This document shows, piece after piece, positions 1 through 5,230 of a stretch of DNA of 11,020 bases. Source of the DNA: Bacillota bacterium (GTDB taxonomy: Bacteria; Bacillota; Clostridia; Clostridiales; Caloramatoraceae); assembly GCA_023415335.1 (NCBI GenBank), contig JAEZLD010000046.1:1-11020 (forward strand), in the 5' to 3' direction. A program made the translations under genes and the position numbers. The first letter of the stretch is position 1. The number at the start of each line of letters is the position of its first letter. Under the pieces are notes generated by a model. It saw only the letters and a list, made by a program, of their open reading frames with translations, was not told where the DNA came from and searched no databases.

Positions 1-115
1 ATGAGATCTCCCACCGCAAGGTTAAGACCCCTGGAAGAACACCAGGTTGATAGGCTCAGGGTGTAAGTGCAGCGATGCATTCAGCTGATGAGTACTAATA
101 GGTCGAGGGCTTGAT
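1..115 (+). rRNA. 23S ribosomal RNA, 3' end (partial)
   Basis: This is the 3' terminal part of a large-subunit rRNA; the rest lies upstream of the window. The conserved final stretch is present, including the CTGATGAGTACTAATAGGTCG segment near positions 85-105 and the closing GAGGGCTTGA just after it. The end near 115 is set by similarity to the usual Firmicutes 23S terminus and could be off by a few bases. It shares a transcript with the 5S gene downstream, and no tRNA lies between them. Confidence 0.95.
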
Positions 116-270
116 CTTTATTGAGAATTTTGTTGTGCAGTTTTCAGGGAACTGATAAATCAGAACTCTGTAGAGTTTATGAAGTAAACTCAAGGATGCT
201 TTGAAGAAGCATCAGCCCTGTAAAAGGGATTAGCTCATGAAGCAAACATAGTTTGTGGAAGGAGATTAGA
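116..270 (+). other. 23S-5S internal transcribed spacer with a string of small hairpins
   Basis: The spacer is about 155 bases and holds no tRNA. It contains several perfect short stems: CAGTT/AACTG at 138-154, GAGTTTA/TAAACTC at 173-191, GATGCTT/AAGCATC at 195-213, CCCT/AGGG at 216-228 and CAAAC/GTTTG at 243-255. The two 7-bp stems are adjacent and both enclose the same loop, TGAAG. Such stems normally serve pre-rRNA folding and RNase processing, and that role is inferred here. Confidence 0.7.
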
Positions 271-386
271 TTTGGTGGCGATTGGTTCGGGGATACACCC
301 CTTCCCATTCCGAACAGGTCGGTTAAGTCCGAAACCGCCAATGGTACTTGCCGGGTGACTGGCTGGGAGAGTAGGTAGCTGCCAAT
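271..386 (+). rRNA. 5S ribosomal RNA
   Basis: This is a complete 5S rRNA of about 116 bases. The terminal helix pairs TTGGTGGC at 272-279 with GCTGCCAA at 378-385. The conserved loop text CATTCCGAACAGG lies near 307-319, and GGGAGAGTAGG lies near 364-374. It is followed 10 bases later by a rho-independent terminator that ends the rRNA operon. The exact ends are placed from helix I pairing and may shift by one or two bases. Confidence 0.95.
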
Positions 387-396
387 TTAACAAAAG

Positions 397-424
397 GCAC
401 TCTGTTTAATGCAGAGTGCTTTTT
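397..424 (+). terminator. rRNA operon rho-independent terminator
   Basis: A perfect 8-bp stem, GCACTCTG (397-404) with CAGAGTGC (412-419), encloses a 7-base loop and runs directly into TTTTT (420-424). It lies just after the 5S gene, as expected for the end of the rRNA transcript. Confidence 0.92.
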
Positions 425-476
425 CAGTTAAAAGAGAAAAGAGAAGCTTTAAAAGAAGAAAGTTGTATAGTAAAAA

Positions 477-671
477 GTGGATACCATGAACAGTGAAAAA
501 TATGATATATTTCTCATAAAAGGTGATAATCCTTTGGCAAGAAGTTATACAAAAGATCTTAAGATGAAAGCATGTGAGCTTGTGTTAAAAGAAGGCAAAA
601 GACATTCAGTGGCTGCTGACAGGTTAGGCATCGATGTAGTTATGCTTTATCGATGGATAGACGAGTATTAG
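477..671 (+). pseudogene. Truncated IS3-type transposase N-terminus (OrfA helix-turn-helix remnant)
   Basis: The 64-residue product carries a helix-turn-helix of the HTH_Tnp_1 / IS3 OrfA type at residues 23-64: a YTKDLKMKACELV first helix, then VAADRLGI, then a recognition helix ending MLYRWIDEY. IS3 OrfA proteins usually run to about 90-110 residues, with a leucine-zipper region and an OrfB overlap. Here a TAG follows the WIDEY position and no continuation is visible downstream in any frame. The start is uncertain: GTG at 477 and ATG at 486 both lack a good ribosome binding site. No terminal inverted repeats were found. It is most likely a decayed insertion-sequence fragment beside the rRNA operon; a domesticated small DNA-binding protein is possible but unsupported. 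Confidence 0.6.
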
Positions 672-682
672 ATCTGCTTAGG

Positions 683-714
683 AAAAAGCTCTGTTTAAAA
701 CAGGGTGACTTTTG
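683..714 (+). terminator. Terminator-like hairpin resembling the 5S terminator
   Basis: TCTGTTTAA followed by CAGGGTG and CTTTT-like text closely matches the rRNA terminator at 393-424 over about 30 bases. The stem is weaker, CTCTG with CAGGG including a G-T pair. It follows the transposase remnant and could be a decayed copy of the rRNA terminator or an independent weak terminator. Confidence 0.4.
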
Positions 715-811
715 AATTTGTATACCTTCATTATGAGCTTTCTTCTACAATTCCATCTATACATTTATAAGTATATTCGATTCTCATCACCCGCTCCATA
801 GGAAATAAGTT

Positions 812-840
812 TACAGACCTTATGGTCTGTAGGCTTTTTA
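812..840 (+). terminator. Putative rho-independent terminator
   Basis: TACAGACC (812-819) pairs perfectly with GGTCTGTA (824-831) around a TTAT loop, followed by GGC and then TTTTTATTTT from 835. The T run starts three bases after the stem, slightly late for a canonical terminator. It has no obvious intact gene in front of it, so it may be left over from a deleted plus-strand gene. Confidence 0.55.
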
Positions 841-993
841 TTTTATACCAAAAACATTCTGCAGAAATCATATTTATGATGATCAAAAGGGGAACCTGTT
901 ATGGAGAGGGACGCTAAAAACTACTACTCTATAGTATAAGGAGAAGTATTATATTTGTTGCTAAACATAGAAAAACAACAAAATAAGAAATCT

Positions 994-1034
994 ACACAAA
1001 GGGCCATAGCAAAGCTGAAGCTTGCTATGGCCCT
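994..1034 (-). terminator. Strong hairpin ending the minus-strand aldolase operon
   Basis: AGGGCCATAGCAA (1000-1012) is perfectly complementary to TTGCTATGGCCCT (1022-1034). With one bulged A the stem extends inward by GC to a TGAA loop. It lies 36 bases past the stop of the membrane-protein gene at 1070, which reads toward it. On the minus strand the stem is followed by TTTGTGTAG, a poor T tract, so it may terminate or only stabilise the 3' end. Confidence 0.7.
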
Positions 1035-1069
1035 TATGCTAGAAAATTAGATTGCATAATGAGTGTGAT

Positions 1070-1462
1070 TCAGTAAGAATCCCTCTTGCTAAGGGCTCGT
1101 AACCATACAACAATGCCTATTAATATGACAACAAGCAGCGCGGTTAATACTGATGAAAGAAGAGACAACAGGTCGTAGGTTAAAAACGGTAAGCTGTCGA
1201 TTTTGAAATTTTGTGTAATAACCACTTTCTCGCCTACAAATGATTGAGTGTACATGCGACTCTGCAAAGAACTTACACCGAAGTCAGCCAAACTAATTAG
1301 ACCGCAAAAGGCATAAGTGATACGGAGTGGGCGCCGTACGAACGCACGGTAACGGTCAGAAAGATCAAAAAAACGATACAGTTGGCCATTTCCCTTGATA
1401 GCAACATATAAAAGGTATACCGCTACAATTAATTGAAACGAATCCAGATATACAGTAGACAT
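1070..1462 (-). CDS. Small membrane protein of unknown function
   Basis: I do not recognise the family of this 130-residue protein. It has three hydrophobic stretches that look membrane-spanning: about residues 8-23, 47-65 and 96-122. A basic loop follows the first (LYRFF...RYRAFVRRP, residues 28-46). A polar segment of about 30 residues separates the second from the third. The C-terminus is basic (RALSKRDSY). The start has an AGGAGG (1472-1467) four bases upstream. It begins 23 bases after the aldolase gene on the same strand, so the two are very probably co-transcribed from the promoter at 2206-2235, and a strong hairpin lies 36 bases after its stop. Context weakly suggests a role linked to the aldolase substrate, such as an accessory membrane protein. 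No transport or enzymatic motif is visible. Confidence 0.75.
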   Translation of the reverse strand: MSTVYLDSFQLIVAVYLLYVAIKGNGQLYRFFDLSDRYRAFVRRPLRITYAFCGLISLADFGVSSLQSRMYTQSFVGEKVVITQNFKIDSLPFLTYDLLSLLSSVLTALLVVILIGIVVWLRALSKRDSY

Positions 1463-1485
1463 AAAACCTCCTGCTATAAAAATAA

Positions 1486-2145
1486 TTATAGTGATTTCGT
1501 TTGCTGATGGATGGAGACAAACTGCAGTGCGCGTTTGGTAAGAGCACGCCAGTTTTTGTCAGCGATTAACTGAGCGTCACATAAAGAGTTGCCAATACCA
1601 GCCCCGCAGCAGCCAGCCCGCAGGAAAGCATCTAGATTATTCACATCAATCCCACCAGTTGCCAGTAGTGGAATATGCTTTAAGGGACTTCGAATGTTTT
1701 TAATATACTCAATTCCTAAAGATCCAGCAGGAAACAACTTAATAATATCAGCTCCTGCATCAAAAGCAGTCACGATTTCGGTGGGTGTCATAGCACCGGG
1801 AATAGAAACCATGTCCAAATCTTTTGTGAGAGAAATAATAGATTGATTTGTGCTTGGGGAAATGATGAACTTTCCGCCTGCAGCATGAGTAGCAACAACT
1901 TGTGCTGGGGTTAGAACAGTACCTGCACCAAAGACCATATCAGAAAAATGCTCAGTCAGGGAAGCAATCGCTTGAGGTGTTCGAACATTTGATGTGGGAT
2001 CGGTAGGATCGAAAGTGACCTCAAGGTATCGTATGCCGCCTTCCAAAAGAGCATCGGCTAAGTGTAAAAGATCGTCTTGACGTATATTTCGACATATGGC
2101 GATAATTCCATGGCAACGAATTCCCTCTTCTATTTTTTCATACAT
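1486..2145 (-). CDS. eda: KDPG/KHG aldolase family protein (class I, Schiff base)
   Basis: This 219-residue TIM-barrel class I aldolase cleaves 2-keto-4-hydroxy acids, such as 2-keto-3-deoxy-6-phosphogluconate, to pyruvate plus an aldehyde. Visible family motifs are LEVTF with the catalytic Glu42, GAGTV at 73-77, FIISP at 93-97, PGAMTPTE at 116-123, the Schiff-base Lys136 in IIKLFPA, and ATGGI at 162-166. The length matches the usual 200-220 residues. The Arg found two residues after LEVT in E. coli Eda is Asp46 here (LEVTFDPTD), and the phosphate-loop region reads AGIGNSL rather than GGSW, so the substrate may not be KDPG. AGGAGG (2158-2153) sits 7 bases before the start. It is transcribed divergently from the Lrp-type regulator from a perfect-consensus promoter and leads into the membrane-protein gene. 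KDPGal or 4-hydroxy-2-oxoglutarate aldolase activity is equally possible. Confidence 0.88.
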   Translation of the reverse strand: MYEKIEEGIRCHGIIAICRNIRQDDLLHLADALLEGGIRYLEVTFDPTDPTSNVRTPQAIASLTEHFSDMVFGAGTVLTPAQVVATHAAGGKFIISPSTNQSIISLTKDLDMVSIPGAMTPTEIVTAFDAGADIIKLFPAGSLGIEYIKNIRSPLKHIPLLATGGIDVNNLDAFLRAGCCGAGIGNSLCDAQLIADKNWRALTKRALQFVSIHQQTKSL

Positions 2146-2167
2146 TGTTTAACCTCCTATTCATGAC

Positions 2168-2183
2168 ACAATATGACAATATG
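2168..2183. repeat. Tandem direct repeat of an octamer in the aldolase leader
   Basis: ACAATATG occurs twice head to tail at 2168-2175 and 2176-2183, between the start-site palindrome and the AGGAGG of the minus-strand aldolase. It may be part of a regulator site or an accident of AT-rich sequence. Confidence 0.5.
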
Positions 2184-2185
2184 AG

Positions 2186-2199
2186 AAAATTATAATTTT
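2186..2199. promoter_or_regulatory. AT-rich perfect palindrome at the aldolase transcription start (putative operator)
   Basis: AAAATTATAATTTT is its own reverse complement. It covers roughly +1 to +14 of the minus-strand transcript, where a bound regulator would block initiation. It is preceded by AG, giving AGAAAAT, the same half-site seen at 2446-2452 near the regulator's own promoter. The size and A/T content suit an Lrp/AsnC-type site. The role is inferred. Confidence 0.5.
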
Positions 2200-2205
2200 G
2201 AAAGG

Positions 2206-2235
2206 ATTATATCGTACCCAAAGACCAAGTGTCAA
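2206..2235 (-). promoter_or_regulatory. Perfect-consensus sigma-A promoter for the minus-strand aldolase operon
   Basis: Read on the minus strand, TTGACA (2235-2230) and TATAAT (2211-2206) are separated by 18 bases. Both hexamers match the consensus exactly. The predicted start is near 2199, giving a leader of about 55 bases before the aldolase ATG. A promoter this strong normally implies repression, and a perfect palindrome lies at the predicted start site. Confidence 0.8.
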
Positions 2236-2329
2236 CTAAGAAACGTGTATTAATATGTCAAAATAGTAGGCTTGATAGAGGTATATCGACAGGATGTTTG
2301 TAAATATGCTAAAAAATTAAACTATTGTG

Positions 2330-2358
2330 TTGAATATTTTAAAAATAGAGCGTATAAT
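2330..2358 (+). promoter_or_regulatory. Putative upstream promoter P1 for the regulator / liv operon
   Basis: TTGAAT (2330-2335) and TATAAT (2353-2358) have a 17-base spacer, four of six and six of six matches to consensus. The predicted start is near 2365, leaving a 160-base leader to the regulator gene. A 13-bp palindrome lies just downstream at 2377-2389. Confidence 0.55.
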
Positions 2359-2376
2359 TTTTACAACAGCGGGAGA

Positions 2377-2389
2377 AAAGTTTAACTTT
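2377..2389. promoter_or_regulatory. 13-bp perfect palindrome downstream of P1 (putative operator)
   Basis: AAAGTT-T-AACTTT is a perfect inverted repeat about 12-25 bases past the predicted P1 start. It immediately precedes the first of two 10-bp direct repeats. Its position fits a regulatory site, though AT-rich DNA produces such palindromes by chance. Confidence 0.4.
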
Positions 2390-2429
2390 AATCAAATTAA
2401 TTGAAAATACTTGTAAAAAAATCAAATTA
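2390..2429. repeat. Two 10-bp direct repeats spaced by 30 bp across promoter P2
   Basis: AATCAAATTA is present exactly at 2390-2399 and 2420-2429. The 30-base offset is close to three helical turns, so both copies face the same side of the DNA. The second copy occupies the spacer between the -35 and -10 of P2. This geometry is typical of binding sites for a multimeric regulator. Binding is inferred. Confidence 0.5.
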
Positions 2430-2438
2430 TACTATAAT
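2411..2438 (+). promoter_or_regulatory. Putative promoter P2 for the regulator / liv operon
   Basis: TTGTAA (2411-2416) and a perfect TATAAT (2433-2438) are separated by 16 bases. The predicted start is near 2445, about 80 bases before the regulator ATG. It overlaps the direct repeats and is followed at once by an interrupted palindrome. Confidence 0.6.
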
Positions 2439-2445
2439 CTACTTT

Positions 2446-2462
2446 AGAAAATCAAGTTTTCT
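2446..2462. promoter_or_regulatory. Interrupted palindrome at the P2 start site (putative Lrp-type operator)
   Basis: AGAAAA (2446-2451) and TTTTCT (2457-2462) are inverted around TCAAG. An AG...CT-ended, A/T-centred site of about 15 bp resembles the known E. coli Lrp consensus. It shares AGAAAAT with the palindrome region at 2184-2190 on the divergent promoter. Its place at the transcription start would suit autoregulation. This is inference. Confidence 0.45.
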
Positions 2463-2523
2463 CTCTTTATACATAAGAGCTGCTCCCGATGTAAAATTTT
2501 AAATACATAAGGAGAATGAGAAT

Positions 2524-2973
2524 ATGGATGAAATTGATGTAAAACTATTACAGTTGCTGTCGAAGGATTCAAGTATGAGTGCTACAGAAATAACAACGCA
2601 AGTAAATCTTTCTATTCCAGCAGTGAACAAGCGAATCGCAAAACTGAAATCAAGTGGAGTTATTAAAAGTTATACGATTCAGGTAAATCCTAAAAAAATC
2701 GAGAAAAATGTACTGGCCTTTATCATGGTGGTACTAAACCAATTTTCGGGTGTTGATGATTTCTTGAAAATTGTCAAGTTAGATCCAGATATGATAGAAT
2801 GCCATGCAATTAGTGGAGAATATGATTATCTGCTTAAAGTTTACGCTAAAGACATAGAGGAATTAGAGGACAAGCTTGTAGCGCTGAAGGTAGCAAAGGG
2901 CGTGGCAAAAAGTAATACTTTGTTTTCCTTGTGTGAACATAAGCATCTTTCTGGTCCCATACCAAGAAGTTAA
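2524..2973 (+). CDS. Lrp/AsnC family transcriptional regulator
   Basis: The product is a 149-residue cytoplasmic regulator of the feast/famine family, which usually binds amino acids through a C-terminal RAM domain and works as dimers or octamers. Residues 3-48 form the N-terminal helix-turn-helix, with the turn and recognition helix in ATEITTQVNLSIPAVNKRIA followed by LKSSGVI. Residues 65-137 form the RAM domain, recognisable by SGEYDYLLKV at 97-106. The length is typical. GGAG at 2511-2514 lies nine bases before the ATG. The gene is divergent from the aldolase and 78 bases upstream of livJ. This placement suggests that it controls both directions and responds to the amino acid that the transporter carries. 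Repressor versus activator cannot be told from sequence. Confidence 0.9.
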   Translation: MDEIDVKLLQLLSKDSSMSATEITTQVNLSIPAVNKRIAKLKSSGVIKSYTIQVNPKKIEKNVLAFIMVVLNQFSGVDDFLKIVKLDPDMIECHAISGEYDYLLKVYAKDIEELEDKLVALKVAKGVAKSNTLFSLCEHKHLSGPIPRS

Positions 2974-2998
2974 CGGGAAAGATAACAATGTCATATAT

Positions 2999-3015
2999 AG
3001 GGGGAAAGCCCTTTT
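2999..3015 (+). terminator. Weak attenuator-like hairpin between regulator and livJ
   Basis: AGGG (2999-3002) pairs with CCCT (3009-3012) around GGAAAG, followed by TTT, and is flanked by TATATA on both sides that could extend the stem. It may attenuate read-through from the regulator into livJ. The stem is short, so this is tentative. Confidence 0.3.
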
Positions 3016-3051
3016 ATATAATAAAAATAAAAATGTCAGGAGGAAAAAGAA

Positions 3052-4194
3052 ATGAAAAAGTTCATCGCAATCGTATCGGCATTAATGCTGGTCATGTCTA
3101 TGGTTGGTTGCGGCGCCAAGAAAGATGACACCATCAAGATTGGCTTTGCATTCCCTATGTCCGGTTCTGCTGCAATGGCTGGTAAGTACAGCAGCCACGG
3201 TGCTGAGGTCCTGGAAAAGGAGCTCAATGGAAAGATTGAAATCGGTGGCAAGGAATACGCTATCGAGTTCGTCTACATGGACACTGAAGGTACTGAAGAA
3301 AAGACCGTTAACGTATACCAGAAACTGATCGAGGAAGAGGGCGTTATCGCCATAGTTGGTCCTGATGCTTCAAAGTGTGCACTAGCTGCAGGCCCTGTTG
3401 CTCAGAATGCCGGTTGCCCCAATGTTGCAACCTTTGCAACCAATACTGCAGTTACCGAGACTGGTGATTGCATTTTCCGTGCCTGCTTTATTGATCCTTT
3501 CCAGGGTCAAGTTGCTGCTACTTATGCTAAGGAACAGGGATACACCACTGCCTGCATTATGTTCAACAATGCTGATGCATACGCAACTGGTCTGAAGGAT
3601 GCTTTCGTTGAGAACTTTGAAGCTAATGGTGGTCAGGTTCTGGCGATTGAAGAGTACTCCGGATCCGATGTTAAGGATTACAACGTTCAGCTGACCAAGC
3701 TGGCGGCTAAGAACCCAGACGTTCTGCTGCTGCCCAACCTAAACGTTGAGCTGGGTCTTCAGATTCAGCAGGCTCGTACAGCAGGTCTGACCTGCCCAAT
3801 TATCTGTGGTGACTCTGCTGATACCCCTGAGGTTGCCCAGGTTGCCGGCGCTGCCATAGAAGGCGTTGCTTATGTTTCCGCTTTCTCAGCTGAGTCCGAT
3901 GCTCCCGCAGCTGTTGACTTCGTTTCTAAGTACACTGCTCTATATCCTGATGAACTGCCCAATTCTAACGCTGAGTTGACCTATGAGGCGACCAACATGG
4001 TATTGTGGGCACTGAAGAATGCCAAGGAAGTTTCTCGTGAAGGTGTTAAGGATGCATTGGCAAGCCTGTCCAACCTGGAGCAGCCCTCTGGTGTTATGAG
4101 CATGGGTTCCGACCGGAATCCTATCAAGGGCGGTGTGATTATGGCTTATGATGCACAAGGTGTTAGCCATTTCATTTCTTCCGTTAATCCGTAA
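3052..4194 (+). CDS. livJ: Branched-chain/polar amino-acid ABC transporter, substrate-binding lipoprotein
   Basis: This 380-residue type I periplasmic-binding-protein-fold protein captures amino acids outside the cell for the Liv permease. Residues 1-19 form a lipoprotein signal peptide (MKKF, then a hydrophobic core), with a SMVGC lipobox and the lipidated cysteine at 20. Family text includes IKIGFAFPMSG at 28-38, IAIVGP at 99-104, and FRACFIDPFQGQVAA at 142-156, the latter highly typical of HAAT-family proteins. Family membership fixes amino-acid binding but not which amino acid; ligands range from Leu/Ile/Val to polar or modified residues. AGGAGG at 3038-3043 lies 8 bases before the ATG. 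Codon use is strongly biased (GTT, GCT and AAG preferred), consistent with high expression. A terminator-like hairpin follows before livH, which would keep the binding protein in excess over the permease. Confidence 0.93.
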   Translation: MKKFIAIVSALMLVMSMVGCGAKKDDTIKIGFAFPMSGSAAMAGKYSSHGAEVLEKELNGKIEIGGKEYAIEFVYMDTEGTEEKTVNVYQKLIEEEGVIAIVGPDASKCALAAGPVAQNAGCPNVATFATNTAVTETGDCIFRACFIDPFQGQVAATYAKEQGYTTACIMFNNADAYATGLKDAFVENFEANGGQVLAIEEYSGSDVKDYNVQLTKLAAKNPDVLLLPNLNVELGLQIQQARTAGLTCPIICGDSADTPEVAQVAGAAIEGVAYVSAFSAESDAPAAVDFVSKYTALYPDELPNSNAELTYEATNMVLWALKNAKEVSREGVKDALASLSNLEQPSGVMSMGSDRNPIKGGVIMAYDAQGVSHFISSVNP

Positions 4195-4236
4195 TTGTAC
4201 TTAGCTAAAAGACTAGAGAGATTATAATTTGGCATA

Positions 4237-4272
4237 AGGTGTGTCGGTCACGCTAGCCGACACACCTCTTTT
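4237..4272 (+). terminator. Partial terminator between livJ and livH
   Basis: AGGTGTGTCGG (4237-4247) pairs perfectly over 11 bp with CCGACACACCT (4257-4267), followed by CTTTT. It sits inside the operon 43 bases after the livJ stop. It most likely terminates a share of transcripts, or protects the livJ mRNA 3' end, so that binding protein exceeds permease. Confidence 0.85.
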
Positions 4273-4307
4273 AAATATTTGTCTGTTTCTGATTGGAGGC
4301 ATTTGCT

Positions 4308-5219
4308 ATGGCGACAATTTTACAATATCTTGTATATGGTCTACAGTTAGGCAGCGTTTACGCGTTGCTTGCCTTAGGCTACACCATGGTTTATGGCATT
4401 GTTGGTATGATTAACTTTGCCCATGGTGACTTTCTAATGATTGGCGCATTGGGGACCTATTTTATTTCCCAGCTATTTAGTGCAACACAGATTGATGGTA
4501 CATACCCTATGTTGATTGTTGGAATCATAATTTTGATTGCTATGATTGGTACCGGCGGTATCGCTGTGGGTGTTGAGGCTATTGCTTATAGACCTCTTCG
4601 TAATAAACCCCGTATGATTGCTTTAATTACTGCTGTTGGTGTTTCCATGTTTCTGGAAAACTTCCCTCGTGCACTGCCGTTTATCGGCCCCAATCCCCGC
4701 TCTTTTCCCACTCTGTTTACTCCCACTACATTTAATGTAATGGGTGCAAGTATTACTTCCACGCAGATTATTATGATAGTTTTGGCTGCAATTACAATGG
4801 CAGCGCTGTATTTAGTCGTAAATAAAACAAAGGTTGGTGCACAAATGCGTGCAGTTAGCAATGACAGAGATGCGGCTAATTTAATGGGCATTAATGTTAA
4901 CAGGGTTATTTCCAGTACATTCTTTATTGGTGGTGCCCTGGCGGCTGTTTCTGGAATATGCTATGCAAGTGCATATCCCCAGGTAGATGTATACATGGGA
5001 TCTTGGCTTGGGAATATGTCTTTCGTTGCAGCTGTTCTCGGTGGTATCGGCGATATTCGGGGAGCAATGCTAGGTGGATTCATTTTGGGAATTGCTCAGA
5101 TTTTTGCTACTGCAATTAACTCCACATTTGGTTATGCGGTTGGGTTCATCATACTGATTGTTATCCTGCTGGTCAAGCCCGCCGGTATCATGGGCAAGCT
5201 GACCATTGAAAAGGTTTAA
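4308..5219 (+). CDS. livH: Branched-chain amino-acid ABC transporter permease LivH
   Basis: This 303-residue polytopic inner-membrane protein is one of the two permease subunits that form the translocation path. Family signatures are the N-terminal GYTMVYGIVGMINFAHGDF (residues 24-42), YRPLR after the third helix, the cytoplasmic coupling region MRAVSNDRDAANLMGI that contacts the ATPase, and GGIGDIRGAMLGG near residues 246-258. About eight hydrophobic segments are visible. I chose ATG 4308 because GGAGG (4295-4299) sits eight bases before it; a TTG at 4293 is in frame but overlaps that ribosome binding site. The gene is 11 bases before livM. Sampled G+C is near 38%, well below livM, although the last 60 bases become richer in CTG/GCC-type codons. 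Confidence 0.93.
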   Translation: MATILQYLVYGLQLGSVYALLALGYTMVYGIVGMINFAHGDFLMIGALGTYFISQLFSATQIDGTYPMLIVGIIILIAMIGTGGIAVGVEAIAYRPLRNKPRMIALITAVGVSMFLENFPRALPFIGPNPRSFPTLFTPTTFNVMGASITSTQIIMIVLAAITMAALYLVVNKTKVGAQMRAVSNDRDAANLMGINVNRVISSTFFIGGALAAVSGICYASAYPQVDVYMGSWLGNMSFVAAVLGGIGDIRGAMLGGFILGIAQIFATAINSTFGYAVGFIILIVILLVKPAGIMGKLTIEKV

Positions 5220-5230
5220 GGAGGTAAGGC

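Larger units (their letters stand above)
672..1069. other. Low-density intergenic DNA between transposase remnant and minus-strand genes
   Basis: This 400-base AT-rich stretch holds no convincing gene. It contains the terminator-like hairpins listed separately (683-714, 812-840 and 994-1034). A 12-codon frame at 901-939 has an AAGGGG upstream but nothing recognisable in its product. No tRNA or other RNA gene was seen. Confidence 0.6.

Noticed and set aside
116..270. tRNA gene in the 23S-5S spacer
   Set aside because: No cloverleaf, T-loop GTTCGA-type text or CCA end is present.
901..939. 12-codon frame after AAGGGG
   Set aside because: It is too short to support as a gene; it could be a leader peptide, but no downstream gene or attenuator is paired with it.
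955..1050. Short plus-strand frame beginning TTG with GGAG upstream
   Set aside because: It would be a 31-residue peptide reading through the strong hairpin at 1000-1034, with no recognisable content and a poor start.
2970..2997. Possible separate promoter just before livJ
   Set aside because: Only weak hexamers (TTAACG and CATATA) could be found, so I do not call it.
4293..4307. Upstream TTG start for livH adding five residues
   Set aside because: The codon overlaps the GGAGG ribosome binding site that serves ATG 4308.
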